Below are positions 11,101-22,387 of a DNA stretch of 64,000 nt, piece by piece. The DNA lies in NCBI GenBank assembly GCA_030268105.1, contig BSDZ01000025.1, positions 558,001-622,000 of the forward strand, in the 5' to 3' direction. Made by a program: the position numbers and the translations under genes. Each line of letters begins with the position of its first letter. The first letter of the stretch is position 1. Origin of the DNA: Volvox africanus. Its lineage: Eukaryota; Chlorophyta; Chlorophyceae; Chlamydomonadales; Volvocaceae. Under the pieces are notes generated by a model that saw only the letters and a list, made by a program, of their open reading frames with translations, made no database searches and was not told the DNA's origin.

Positions 11101-14100
11101 GAGGACGGGGACAACACCCGAAGGGAAAGATCACGATTTAGGAACGCTACGGGCGTTCTTGCAGCGCCGTGCATGTCTAAGCACGTGGCTACAGCGGCAG
11201 GCGAAGAGACGGGTGAAGGAGGACTTGAATACTGCGGGGAGCCCAGCGCAGGTGGCGCTGCAGCTACTGGCGGCACATCAGTTGGCGGCAGCGACGGGGG
11301 CGGCGGTAGCGGCGGGCGACCCGCGGCTAGCCATGCTTATTGCACGGGTGAGTCGGCGATGGAGAAACACACGATTCGCGATGAGGGCCATCTCCACATG
11401 TTTCTGGTAATGTGGGTCAGGAGAATGATAATAGAAGGAATAAAGTGTGAGCTAGCACCGCGCATATCCCGTGTGTGCGTACGTGCCTGGGGGAAGAAAG
11501 TGGAGCCAGTATCCGCAACCAAGGGCGGAGAGGAGGTTGCCATCAGTAGGCATTGCCGCGCCCACTGGGCGGTCAGGACTTTGCTATAGACAATCACGAA
11601 CGTTATTTTTTCCGCCAGTCTGGCATTACACAGGGTATTCCTTCATATAGCAACCTGCCATTATTAGATATAATCCCCGCTTTGCCCGGCGTGCCGTCCG
11701 TTGAATACCCTTCCCACGAACTTACTATTGTCTTTGGAGCAGGCTGGCAGTCGTGATTCCGCTCGGACCGAGCTGGACGCTCAACTTGCGATTTGGCAGC
11801 AGGAGGACTTTTTGGAGCATATTGCACCAGAGCGGCTTGCCACGTACCAGCTGCTGGCAGGGAAGGTGGGTGGCGCAAGGCAGTGCTGGGGCCCAGCCCA
11901 ATCGAAAGAGACACGATGCGCGAAAATATGTTTTCCCTCAGTGGCCTCTCGCTTAGACCATTTCCATGGCTTAAGAGGACATTAAGAAACAGACGCGAAG
12001 GCATGTTTGGACGCGGCACAACAACGGACGACGGACTACTATAATAAATCCAAAGGAGACGTAACATTTTCGGCGGGACAAATGGTATTATTGAGCACTA
12101 AGAACCTGCGTTCACTCGCCGACGGTTCCCGAAAATTACTACCTCGCTGGATTGGTCCTTATCGAGATTCATCGATTGCCACACTGCCAGCCGCCCACTC
12201 CTGAAGACCCAGACAAGAAGATCACCTGTTCCTGGAAGTAGTTGATTGCTTGCCTATCATGTTTGTCGCTGTGATTTCGCACTAGGTATGCGGCTCCAAT
12301 ATTGGGGTCTGGCCTTTTATATTTTTATTTGTTTTGCATTCACATGCACTTTCGTGCCAATCCAGGTCCTCGAGACCCAGCGCTTCTTGCATCTCGACTG
12401 GCGGCGGCTTCTTGGTTTATACCTTTGGTATGGCGTCTCAAATCTCAAGTCTCCCATCGCGGCCGTCAGCTGCTACCTCACGGATCGCCAAATCGAGCCC
12501 GACATCGTGCCGCACCCCGCTCCATATTATTTGGAAGGGCTGCAGCCATCCGCGACAGGCGCCGCAGCCAGCAGCAGCGCCGCCGCCTGGGGGGCTACCG
12601 ACGTGCAGTGGGAGCTGCTCCAGCTGTGGGCCACGACGCCAGCAGCAGCGATGGCGGACGCTCTGGCAATGGGGTACGTCGAGACAGTGCAGAACGTGCA
12701 GGCGACGGCTCAGCGCGCGCTGGCGTCTTGGCTAACGAGTGGTGGCTGTAGCAGGCTGCTGCGCTGCGCAGGTTACAGCTCGAATGCGCTTGAACACAGC
12801 CTGGCCTGGTATCTGATGACCGTGCTGCAGGTGAGGGATATGATACTGGGGATATGATGCAACCACGAGCCCACGGGTGACAGAAACCGGGTCACGGGCG
12901 TCACCGTGTTCCATATCAACAGGACTGCGAGACGGGAATTTGAGTGATAGCGCAGGGCAGTGGAAAGGCTGTACTCTTTGTACAGGTCGCCGACTCATCG
13001 CAGACGTGCGGGCCGCACCCAACTTGTTGAACGAGTTTCAACCTCTTTAGCTGAGGCTCAAAAAACCGCATTAAACCTTATCGAGGGTGGCGGCCTTAAC
13101 ATGATTGCGGTCGATTGGATTGGATTGCTGTAGAGGGCAGCTCGATAAGCTGGACTGTTAACTTCGAGTATTTAGCCTATTCGGCGAGTGTAAGCCTAGG
13201 TAGATCTGTTCTGGATTCTAGCCTGCCAAGGCGAAACCCACATGAAACAGCCTCTGTATAGGGCTTGCATCCTATAACATCATCGGACATTTTTAGTTCA
13301 CTACGAAGAGACGTAAACGACCCTCCCGATCCCAGATCTGTCGCATCATGAACTCTGTCGCATCATGTCGCACAGCATAGCACAGCACAGCACAGCACCC
13401 AGCGGGAACGCGTCGTCCGACCCCATGCGGGAAGAGGACTCAAGCCGCCTCTGTTTTCGCTTGCGATGTACATCCGGGACCGCAACCGTAGGCCATCGGC
13501 GTGCTTCCGAAGGCTGGAGAGGCTCCGGATACATCGTACGACCACGACCTGCTGGCGGTTTCACTGGAGTTCATTTCTCAACTGCAGTTGACGGGGGGGA
13601 TGTGTGAGTGGGCGGTATTCGTGGCACTCACCATTCCGGACTATCCAGAGACGGGCCCTTTGGTCCGGGAGAAAGTTTTGCGGGAGCTGCTGACCCTGAC
13701 GGTACCTGAATGGGAGGGTGACAGGTAACAGACACTCTCGGACCTCGGGCTTCGGGGATGTGTGTTTGTCTCGGAGGCGTTGTAACATGTCAAGTCTTTC
13801 TCATCCTGCCCCAAGTCAACAAGTTCTGTCCTCCGTCACCGTCGGTTTCTATTTTCTTGTCCTTGCAAGTCCAGGAGTCTCTCGCGTCCTGCCGCGACAC
13901 ACTGAAAGACAAACTGTCGCATCGTGGCCTCGTCGACTTGAATAACTGAGCTTGCTTATCTCGTCCTGTGTCATCTCCTTGCCAATGTACTCCACTTACA
14001 TCCGCCGCAAGTTACCGGCCCCTTACCAGTCCCCTTCGTGCTGCGTTCCTCCGTTTATGTCGTTGTCATTTTCCCCGTCCTTGATGGCTGCAGTTTCCGG

Positions 14101-14796
14101 AAGGACTTCTTTGCCAATACACTTCAGATTCCGGAGTCGCTGCTGGCTGAGGCTCAAGCCACGTGGGCACATTACACCCGTGACGAAGACAAGTTCTGCG
14201 AGGCGCTTCTGGCTGCTGGCGAATATGCCGACGCGCACGAGACCCTGGTGGACCACGTCGGGCCGGCGCTCTTCTTGAACGGTGCATGGGAACAGCTCCA
14301 AAAACTGACAGATGCTATAAAGCTTCAGGCCGCGATGGATCTTAAGGGTTGGAACCTTGGCGGTGGTCTGTACGACAGATACCTGAAGTTGTTCGGCGGC
14401 CAGCTTAAAGGGGAGACGGCGGAGATGCCGGAAATGCTAGGGGACGTCAACCGAGTGGCCCAGTTGCTAGAGTTCGCGCGTAACATCCAGGCAGCTAGGT
14501 TATCACTTAGGGTCGAAAGCCCATACCCTTCGCATCTTGGGGAATTTAACGTAGATGCGGAGCGCCTGCGGTTGCGGCGTCGGCTGGTGCTTGACCGCAT
14601 GTCGGCCCGAGTGCACAGGGAGCTCATGGCGGCCGGGACGTTGCCTCCGGCTGGGGCTTGCGGCACCACCGCGGGGGACCTCGAGAATCGGATCGCAGCG
14701 CTGGCATCGGGTGTGACGCTGCAGAGCGGCTTGCAGCTGGGTAGTATAGCAGTGGCTGTGGCGGAGTTTGGCTCGCGTGTGGCGTGCACGTCGTAG
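8175..14796 (+). CDS. NUP96: Nucleoporin NUP96, scaffold protein of the Y (NUP107) complex
   Basis: Exons are 8175-8633, 9141-9328, 9706-9817, 10090-10280, 10622-11347, 11743-11865, 12366-12830, 13492-13724 and 14094-14796; every junction keeps phase and the last exon ends in TAG. Exon 10 (the third here) contains the NUP96 signature LGRSFRVGWGP. The ACE1-type helical region follows: LQLLAAHQLAAATGAA with LAMLIAR, then DAQLAIWQQEDF with YQLLAGK, then LDWRRLLGLYLWYG, LAWYLMTVLQ, CEWAVFVALTI and finally WNLGGGLYDRYLKLFG. This protein is a structural vertebra of the nuclear pore Y complex. If read from the ATG at 8189 it would be a separate 1061-residue protein. If spliced from 5660 it is the C-terminal half of a precursor of about 2147 residues, released by cleavage at HFS. 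I slightly favour the fusion because the phases agree and because an acidic linker follows HFS. The intron 11866-12365 holds a transposon fragment. Confidence 0.88.
8817..8957 (+). repeat. GT/GGGTGT minisatellite in a NUP96 intron
   Basis: A GT run passes into irregular units such as GGGTGTGTGGGTGTGG and GCGGGTGT for about 140 bp. Many closely spaced GGG tracts lie on the transcribed-sense strand, so the pre-mRNA could form G-quadruplexes. The long His/Pro/Thr reading frames on the other strand come from the repeat and are not genes. Confidence 0.9.
11989..12162 (+). mobile_element. Ty3/gypsy integrase C-terminal fragment inside a NUP96 intron
   Basis: Translated in one frame the segment reads AAQQRTTDYYNKSKGDVTF, then VLLSTKNLRSLADGSRKLLP and RWIGPY. 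This is the integrase tail found in the complete elements further right. No LTR or other element part is attached. It lies wholly within the 11866-12365 intron, so the exons on both sides are untouched. It starts at almost the same pol codon as the fragment at about 55970. Confidence 0.85.
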
Positions 14797-14824
14797 CTTG
14801 CCTGCGCCGGGATGGACCTGCGCA

Positions 14825-14850
14825 AGCAAACACACACACACACACAACTC
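14825..14850. repeat. AC dinucleotide repeat in the NUP96 3' UTR
   Basis: About ten AC units lie just after the NUP96 stop codon. Confidence 0.85.
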
Positions 14851-15150
14851 GGGTGCGTGTTGATGAGTGCGAGTGGCGGTGGATCGCGGGTCAAAACTGA
14901 CCGGGCTTTGAAGGGATGTTGAGTTGTTCCAGGTTGCACACGAACACACACATACGGGATCTGTATAGGAAAAAGGAGGAGTGTGGCATTTAGGATCGCA
15001 GGTCAAAAGCGGCTTGGAGATGTGGACTCTAGGCTACTGTAGGGCTGGTTAGCCAGGTCGTGCCAACGCCTTGACTTATGACTCTCAAGGATAAACGGCG
15101 ATGTTAGGTATATGGATAGATTAGAGAGATGAAAGCTAGCTACACAGCTG

Positions 15151-15155
15151 TGTAA
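15151..15155 (+). terminator. Candidate TGTAA polyadenylation signal
   Basis: TGTAA, the poly(A) signal common in green algae, occurs about 355 bp after the NUP96 stop. Its use here is inferred only from position and from the presumed algal host. Confidence 0.3.
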
Positions 15156-15159
15156 AGGC

Positions 15160-16343
15160 CTTCACCCTGCAGGCGAGGTGCGAGCCTCTAGGGCGGCGTA
15201 TGGCGGTCGATGGCCTACTCGATGGCATGTTTATGTGGTTCAGATTAGGACGTATCCGGGCCATTCTCCGCCCGACACCCCCTCTGTGCTTCCATCTCTG
15301 TAACCAATCACTTCCCCTTGGGAAGGCTGAGGCGTCTAACGCAAATGTAATTGGGAAAGGATGTCAATGGTATCCTTTCCTAATTAAAGGATTTAAAGAT
15401 TTGGTGCTTACATAGTGCCACCTGTTTTGTTTTGTTCTCTAAGACCGGAATGTAAGCAAGAGTGTGTACTGGTTAGGGACGATGATAAGTCTTGTCTCTT
15501 ATAATTCAACGGAGCTTGTTCGGTTTCCTTTTTGAAAACAACACGATGCAAACTATGTGCCTTGATAAATTAGGATCCAGAAGTGCTGAAACACTTGTGG
15601 TATGAAAAGCAGGCCTACTCAGTGAGATCGTGTGTAGGTGACACATAAAGCAGGTCGTGTGGTACAACTTTACGGAGGCGAGTGTAAAATGTGAAAAAGA
15701 GGATGCAAAACTTGAACATGGTGAGATATGGCGCTTTCTTTCCTCAATGAGGAGCTTAGGGTTTCAGGGCTGGGTTTGATGCATGGGTCAGCCGTGTGAA
15801 ATGTGAGATCGTTCCACAGTCTTCATTTCTGCTACTCGATGGAGTAGAAATGTCAGTCAAGTTGAGCAGGTGTTGTGCAGTCGCGGAGGGATGTTCCTGC
15901 CCTGCACGCTGGTGGTACGAGGGCCTGGGGCTGGAGATGGCGCTTCATATAGCTTTTGGGAAAGTTATATAATGTGGATATCTACGTCAAAGACGATGAG
16001 TTTGCAAGGCCTGAAAAAAGTGTGGGTGTCCAATCAGGTCCCTCCCGGTAGCGGTTGAACCATTGATCACATTGCGGGCTTCAAAATCCTCACCTTGAAA
16101 GCGTCCAAAGTGTTCACCTTAAAACGGTTCACCTTAATCAACAGTTTATATATTTAGTTATTGGCTATACATATGTACACATATTTTTCTACAACTACGG
16201 TGTTCAATGCTAGTCGAGCTAGTCTTGGGTTTCGGGACACGCATTTTCCATACATGAACACTCATCAAATACCACTTAGAACTTATATACGTATTTATAT
16301 CATCAGCAATACACAATTAGGGCGGGTGACAAGAAGGTCTTAA
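15160..16343. other. Gene-free stretch
   Basis: I see no convincing gene, LTR or RNA. Near 16090-16140 a short phrase close to TTCACCTTAAAA is repeated three times. The open frames here are short and without coding character. Confidence 0.5.
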
Positions 16344-16545
16344 TATCCAGATGCGGCTAGAAATTATCTACATGCACCGAAAGGGGCAGGGGTCTAAAGT
16401 ATCTACATGCGGCAGAAAGGGGGGTCTAAGGGTCTAGATGCGGGTAAGGAGGGTCTTAAGAATCTAGATGCAGCTAGGAAAATGTCTAGATGCCGCTGCA
16501 AGCTAGATGCCAGCCAGGTACCCCTTTCTAGATGCGAGATGAAGC
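16344..16545. repeat. Degenerate CTAGATGC minisatellite
   Basis: About eight to nine copies of a core tctaGATGCgg (variants tctacATGC, ccaGATGC) recur at irregular spacing of roughly 20-36 bp, with G-rich linkers such as aaaggggggtctaagg. Spacing and units vary, so it is a decayed tandem array and not a CRISPR. Confidence 0.7.
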
Positions 16546-16749
16546 AGGTTTGTGATACCCCTCCGATCCAGGGCCACATTGGAAGGATGAAACATAGAGG
16601 ATAGAGTAGGGTTGCCACCAATGCATTGTGATTTGTTCCTTGGGGGAATAGTAATCAAAATCTTTGAGCACATGCTTACATGACCGACTTGCTGTACAAT
16701 TTATGTACTTCAAAGTGAGTACTGCACGCCTTGAAAAGACTCCTGTGGC

Positions 16750-17505
16750 ATTTTGTCTAGCTAGCTAGCTGGAGCAGCTTGAGCAGTCGGCGACCCGTAC
16801 CGCTTGCCAGCCACTAACTTCTCGGTCGTCATTTACGTTCGCAAAACAGAGGGAGGCGCCGGAGGAGCTTGAGAAGCCGAGAGGCCAACTGGAAGCCCAG
16901 AGCTGGTTCCGGTGGCACAGCAGGTGGGTCTGTGTAGCAACGGCTAAATGTGTTTCTAAGGCGCTTCCTGACGGTGTGCTCAGGTATGAGGGGTCACATA
17001 TGCTACCCGTGCACAGCTTTTCGTGCACTTCATTGGCCAGCGTGCAGGAAAGCAGCGTTGAACAGGGAGGCGGGGAAATATGGGCCCTGGGTGGGGGGAA
17101 AGGGGAGGTAGGAAGCTATCAGCAAGCGGGTATTTAAGGGTGAGCGCTTCCCATTTTTGCAATGATACATGCGCATGTGTGTGTTTAAACATCCAGTCCT
17201 CCCCTTGACGTATGTAGAGTGGGTTTACTTGGCTCAGATATCAGCCTATCCGTGGCTGCTTTTATGTTCCTCTAACCTGGCTGGCAGTGGTCTACGGCGT
17301 ATATAGTAAATTACATACCTTAAGGCTAAAAATATTAATAGGTAATCATGCGATAAGCATGATACCTAAAAAGCTCGCGATTCACAAAAGCAGATCGCCG
17401 TACATCTTGGCAGGTGAACCAATATAAAAGTCACCCTGGTGGAATGCCTCGGCCAGACAACGAAGTATCGCATTACTAGTTGTTCGGAGTTCCCGTTTTA
17501 AATTC
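16750..17505. repeat. Dispersed repeat, copy 1 (blocks X and Y)
   Basis: Two blocks recur in the 41715-43205 region. Block X (about 16755-17290) matches about 42680-43205 in reverse complement. Block Y (about 17310-17500) matches about 41720-41905 in the same orientation. Block Y starts with a stem-loop (AGGTAATCATGC...GCATGATACCT). Block X contains a well-kept splice donor (CAG/GTGGGT) and an acceptor (CTCAG/GTATGAGG), so it may be a copied piece of a gene. This copy lacks the hairpin present in copy 2. Confidence 0.7.
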
Positions 17506-17604
17506 CCGTCAAATCTTGCTAAAAACTGTTCCGATGATTTCCTTACCTGTTCACCTCGAAGGCTATTCTCTAAACAATATAAAGCAAACTTTAGTCAGTC
17601 TTTT

Positions 17605-17650
17605 TCGGGTGATGGGAATCGAACCCACGTAGCGGAAGTTTTTAAAAATT
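17605..17650 (-). pseudogene. tRNA-like 3' half
   Basis: On the minus strand a T-arm (GTGGGTTCGATTCCCAT) is followed by CACCCG, as in a tRNA 3' half. The upstream sequence is AT-rich and gives no matching acceptor or clear D-arm. It may be a relic of organelle DNA. I would not call a working tRNA. Confidence 0.25.
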
Positions 17651-17931
17651 AAAATTTGAATTATTGGCTCAGCGGAATATCTATCCTAGGAGATCAGGAC
17701 AGCTGGCGGTTAGTTACCTCTCACAACAGGTAAGCCCATAAAGCGGCTCCATAACGTCGTTTCTATTAGTAGCTTTTTTGGTACAATAAGAAAACTAATC
17801 AACGTAAATTTAAGACAAGAATCGGCTCAAAAGTTACTTCTTATGGGGCAGCTGTTCTACGGCAGTTCGAAGTTTCACTTTTTCTGCTTGCTAAACCAAA
17901 TCTATATTTTTTAACACCGAGATATATCCCT

Positions 17932-18960
17932 CAAACATTGACGAACCAGAAACGGCGCCTTTGGCTCCGGTAATTCCCGGCAATAATTATTATACAGAAA
18001 ATGAACACAATAATCATGTCCGCGCGCTTCAGGCACAAATGAAGGCGATTTGGAATTGCATTCCACCGGCCTTCCGCAGTGTAACGCGGAACAAACCGGG
18101 CGGCACAACATGTTGCAGAAACAATTCGCATTTCGACTCATAATCGCGTTGTCGCATTGGAAGGCGTGCTGACACGCCTGGAGGAATCTTTGAGGACTGA
18201 CTAGATTCCCTTCGGGCTGACAACGAACGCACGAGCGCGTTGATTGAGCAGCCTGCTACCTTAGGTAGGAAGCCTGCTACGTAAGGATGCATGGCAGCAA
18301 ACAACGCTGCAAGCTGTCATTTAGAAGCAGTTAGTGCCGGTTCCAACCCATGAGGAGATCCAATCCCTCTGGGTGGAGACCAAAGCTCACCTGGCTGGGG
18401 GCAGTGGCTTCCAATCCACAGCACCAAATGCCAGTCGACCAAGTGAGGTGGGCCCAAATAAGAGGGTTCTACGTCCTCCCAAATTTAACACCATCATTTG
18501 CACACGGTCTTGGTTTGATGTGCTCATGCAATATTTTGACTTGATGCATATGGACCCATTTGAGCACTTACTCCGGATGGGCAAAGATCAGGTCTGGGCG
18601 GCAGATGTCCTAGAGATGCACAAGTCAGGGAAGCCGCCCCTCATGCGTGAAACCTTACAGGCGGCCTTTCTCTTACAATATGGAGATACACAACACAATA
18701 CCGCAATATGAGCACACATGATCAATTGCACTCCTATGAATATGACATGAAAACCGCTGAATCTGTTGCTGAGTACACCCAGTGCTTTTATGAAATCCTT
18801 GGTGAAGCAAAAGATAAGCCTTTGATGTACCAGCTGACCAGGTTAGCTGGTACATTAAAGGCTTAGTCCCGGCACTTCGGGGGTGATGTGCAACAATTAT
18901 GAGGGCAAGGACTGGTGTTGTACCTCTGTTGTGTCGGCCTACAAAGGCCCGATCGGAAGA
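17932..18960 (+). pseudogene. Decayed gag of another retrotransposon
   Basis: Three reading-frame pieces read like a gag. The first (17932-18143) contains NEHNNHVRALQAQMKAIWN. The second (18334-18711) contains PPKFNTIICTRSWFDVLMQY and LMRETLQAAFLLQYGDTQ. The third (18714-18876) contains AESVAEYTQCFYEILGEAKD. The pieces are linked only by frameshifts, and I see no zinc knuckle. The protein differs from the gag of elements A-C and F, so it is a separate family. It is non-functional. Confidence 0.6.
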
Positions 18961-19015
18961 TGACCATCGGTGGTCCAATCTTTTACACTACCCGTAGATA
19001 CCCCAGGATACTACA
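18911..19015 (+). repeat. Direct repeat of about 100 bp, copy 1
   Basis: The stretch containing ggatactacaa and tagataccccagg recurs at about 19495-19600 with few differences. Copy 1 lies at the end of the decayed gag. Confidence 0.75.
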
Positions 19016-19156
19016 ACTGGCAGGGCTTAGACAAATGCATTTTGCATGCAGTGGGTCAAGAGGTGTGGTAGAAAGCAGGAAAAGTGTTACACAGGCTTCA
19101 AAAGCACGTGATGCTGGGGTGCAGTTCCCCCCTTACAATCCTCCTTGCCCTGCAGC

Positions 19157-19290
19157 TGTTGTATTATGGTTCGTTTATCATGGATGTGTCGATCAATGCG
19201 ACCCCACAAGATGATAAGCGAATGTAATTAATGCATTGTTATCAATAAATAAGAAATCTGTTTATATTTATCTAGTTGAATGAGGCCTCT
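19157..19290 (+). mobile_element. Truncated LTR start
   Basis: Starts TGTTGTATTATGGTTCG and continues with the GCGACC...AAGCGAATGTAAT phrase typical of LTR starts in this window, then loses similarity in AT-rich sequence. Confidence 0.6.
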
Positions 19291-19720
19291 CACAATTATC
19301 CGCTTTATAAATAACCTGACTTAACTGAGCTTATAGATTTATGTTTTTCCTTTTCTTGATAAGAATTAGTTAAAATATCTTCAACACTTAACTTCGTCAT
19401 CATTCTTAATTTCTTCAAACTCAACAACTGTTAATATCTCCCTAAAACTTGCCCACTAAAGTGTTGCAACAGATGCATGTTTAGAAAACTATTGTTGTCT
19501 CTCTGTTGTGTTGGCCAACAAAGGCCCGTCGGAAGGATGACCATCTGTGGTCCAGGATCCTTTGACACTACCCATAGATACCCCAGGATACTACAAGTAT
19601 TCACCCGAGCAAGGGTTGGTAGTACTGGTTCTACGAAACGCTGATGAAACGAATTTTTCTGAAAAATATACTTCTCATGAATGACACTGCTTTCTGTAAT
19701 GACACTGCTTTCTTAGCATT
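19291..19720. repeat. AT-rich stretch ending in direct repeat copy 2
   Basis: No gene is visible. About 19495-19600 is the second copy of the repeat at 18911-19015. Confidence 0.6.
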
Positions 19721-19721
19721 A

Positions 19722-19749
19722 AAAACCCTAAAACCCTAAAACCCTAAGC
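19722..19749. repeat. Short interstitial telomere-like array (CCCTAAAA)
   Basis: Two to three perfect CCCTAAAA units in a row, i.e. TTTTAGGG on the other strand, the telomere type known from Chlamydomonas relatives. It is too short to prove a telomere origin. Confidence 0.55.
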
Positions 19750-19904
19750 CTTTGCCGCTATTAACATACAACTTTGTTCAAGAATGCAAGTTATTGCCGG
19801 TCAGGAATTTGGGCATTATGCTGGTATAATACATATTATTACAAAACTTTTGTCACAAAGTGACAAAGTAAGAAGCCGGATGATCAACTCAGTCTTGCTA
19901 TTGG

Positions 19905-20031
19905 TCGGTGTGGTCAAAATGTACGGTTTAGTACGGTTTCGACTTTGTAGTCGATGCCCCAAACCGAGGGGATACAACTCGGCGCTCGTCATGGTCGACC
20001 ATTTGGCTAAAATGGTTCACCTAGCGCCTTG
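19905..20031 (+). pseudogene. Integrase core fragment cut by an LTR
   Basis: One frame reads YNSALVMVDHLAKMVHLAP, matching the region just after the first catalytic Asp of Ty3/gypsy integrase. It ends exactly where the next LTR begins. Confidence 0.65.
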
Positions 20032-20509
20032 TGTTGTAGTATGGTTTGATTATCATCGATGCATTGGTCGATGCGACTTGACAAGATGACAAGCGAACGT
20101 AATTAAATCATTGATATCAACAAATATATTTGTATATATATAGAGGGATTTGTGCATTGCAGAATCCATGAAATTGGGATTCCTTGTGTTGAATTGCCAG
20201 CTGTATCATTAATGCGCCAAGTAACGAATGTTTGGATTGAGTCAGCAGGCGTAGTTAATGAGCATTAATATGACATCAATTGTTAAGTAAGAATATTTGC
20301 TATATTATTACTTAAATGCTGGTATGATTGACGCATAAATGTGACGACCACAGTGGTTAGTCGACAACTGAATATTGATATTCGGCCATTTGCATTGCAT
20401 AAATGCCGGGAAGGACTGACAATGATATATATACTGCATGTAAATATCTGTGAGACGTATGCTAGGGTTATCACACTTAGCACACTGAGCAGCAAAGAGG
20501 GATACAACA
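20032..20509 (+). mobile_element. LTR-f, a 5' LTR with adjoining primer-binding site
   Basis: 478 bp, starting TGTTGTAGTATGG and ending GGGATACAACA. Four bases later comes TGGTAGTGAGACAGGTTCG, a primer-binding-site-like sequence, so this is a 5' LTR. The following 450 bp (20510-20968) are leader-like and hold no intact gag. The uninterrupted LTR serves as an empty-site comparison for the SINE at 40826. Confidence 0.8.
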
Positions 20510-20968
20510 AGTTTGGTAGTGAGACAGGTTCGTTCACGGACTCTTACCCTGATCTCTCTGTAAGTAGGTCCCTACTATGGCCAACATCAGCAACAACAGG
20601 CCATTTGTGGAGGATCTTGGGCATGCTATTATTATGATTGCCGCCGCTTCCAGTTTGCAGTTGGTTTGTCGATTGTGTAGCTTTGCCGTGTCGCTTGCAT
20701 GAGGTTGTGCTCTGAGCCGCAGGTGAATCGGATCAGTTAAAGGCCATGATTGCACAAACGACTGAAACTAGGGACTGCTTAAACGGATACTTGCTGTGTC
20801 TGTCTGGAGTGTTTGAAAGTGCTCTCAGTAGGATTGAAGCCGATTGAATTGCGCTCGACCTATACTTGTGTGGGTTGCCTCAAAGCACACAAGTTGTGAG
20901 GTCCTCATTGTCTGACCATGGGATCTGGGAGCGATTAGATGGGATTGGTTGACGATGGTAGTCAAGGT

Positions 20969-21757
20969 TGTTGTATGACGGTTCGATTACCGCCGATCCG
21001 TTGGTCGCTGCGACCTAACGAGGCGATAAGCGAATGTAATAAACGCACTTCTAGTAATTAATATATTTGCATATATATAGCTAGTCATGCGCTATTGAGT
21101 TCATGCAATTGCGACTCCTTACCTCGCAAGCCAGCTGTATCACTAATGCGCCCACCAAGCAAACATTCGACTTGGCTGGAGGAACGAGGACAGAAGGCAT
21201 TTTAATGACATGAATTGCTAAGTAATATCCGTTATATTATTACATCAATATTGGCATGAATCGCACATAAGTGTGAGGAGTGCGGCGGTCGCAGTGGTTA
21301 GCTGACAACTGAATATCGATATCTGACCATTTGCATCGCGTGAATGCCGGGACGGCTTATTAAAATCATATGGGGATATCCGAATACGCGTCTAGGGTTT
21401 GTCACACTTGAGGATCGACGATCTGGTGTGAGATGTACCATGTATCAATGTCGCGAGTATAATATGCGTGAGGATGGCCGAATAGAACAAGCTTTTATCG
21501 AGCCCTAAGCAGGGTTGCCATAAGAAGTATCTTATCGGACTTAACCGTAATATTTTCGGCCCGAGCCAAGCCCGAGCTTCACAACCGGCTGGATGATGAT
21601 AGCCTGTCATCGGTGCTGATAGCCGGACATATCAGTTTTGCCTGTCAATGATTGTAAGTCGGATTCTTCATCACTCCTACGTCCTCCGCTGCCTATCATA
21701 TTGTACTGGGGTGTACTAAGTGCATGAGCGACGGAGAGAATTACAGCAAAGCTGACT
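20969..21757 (+). mobile_element. LTR-g, degenerate 5' LTR of element O
   Basis: Starts TGTTGTATGACGGTTCG. Its end is decayed (gagagaattacagca in place of gagagatacaaca). It precedes a gag in the same orientation. Confidence 0.65.
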
Positions 21758-22387
21758 TGGCTACCGTTCCAAGGATATCTTGGAGGGGCCCTGATGAAAC
21801 TGTCAATCATGGTGTCCAAGATCACGTTGTTTTGCCAATCCTATAGACTCCTGCCCATCCGATTGTTCCATTCTCGGCAGCCACAGAGGTTCCTGATCAA
21901 CATGGGGAACAAGGGGGTCTGCCATCATCTCTGCACCAAGGTTGTGACGACGGTGATGAGGTGATAAGACTTTCTATCCCTGTACCAAAATTGTGCATCT
22001 CACATGATATGAGACAGAGGATTGTTGAGTGTAGCACTGCTGGTGCAACTTGTGCATATCTGCGTGATGTTAGGAAGTACCTGCAGCTGGTCCATGGTGG
22101 TGATCGTAATGCCATGAGATGTCTTTCCGTCGGAAATACCTTCAAGGGTATGGTAAAGACATGTGTACAATCAATGGACCACTGCACGGGAAACCTTCAC
22201 GTTTGATGAGTTGGCTACCGCTTTGCTTGCACGCTTTGCCCTAGAAGTTCAGTCACATGATATTGAGGCACACCATACATTAGCCCCAAGCTCGTATTGC
22301 ATGCGTTCAAATGAAACAATACCCGTGTATCAATCATGTTTTGAGGCTCTTGTAATGCCTATCGCTGATCTTTCTGACGGGGACCGC

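Noticed and set aside
16344..16545. CRISPR array
   Set aside because: Repeats are short, degenerate and unevenly spaced, with no cas genes, in a eukaryotic setting.
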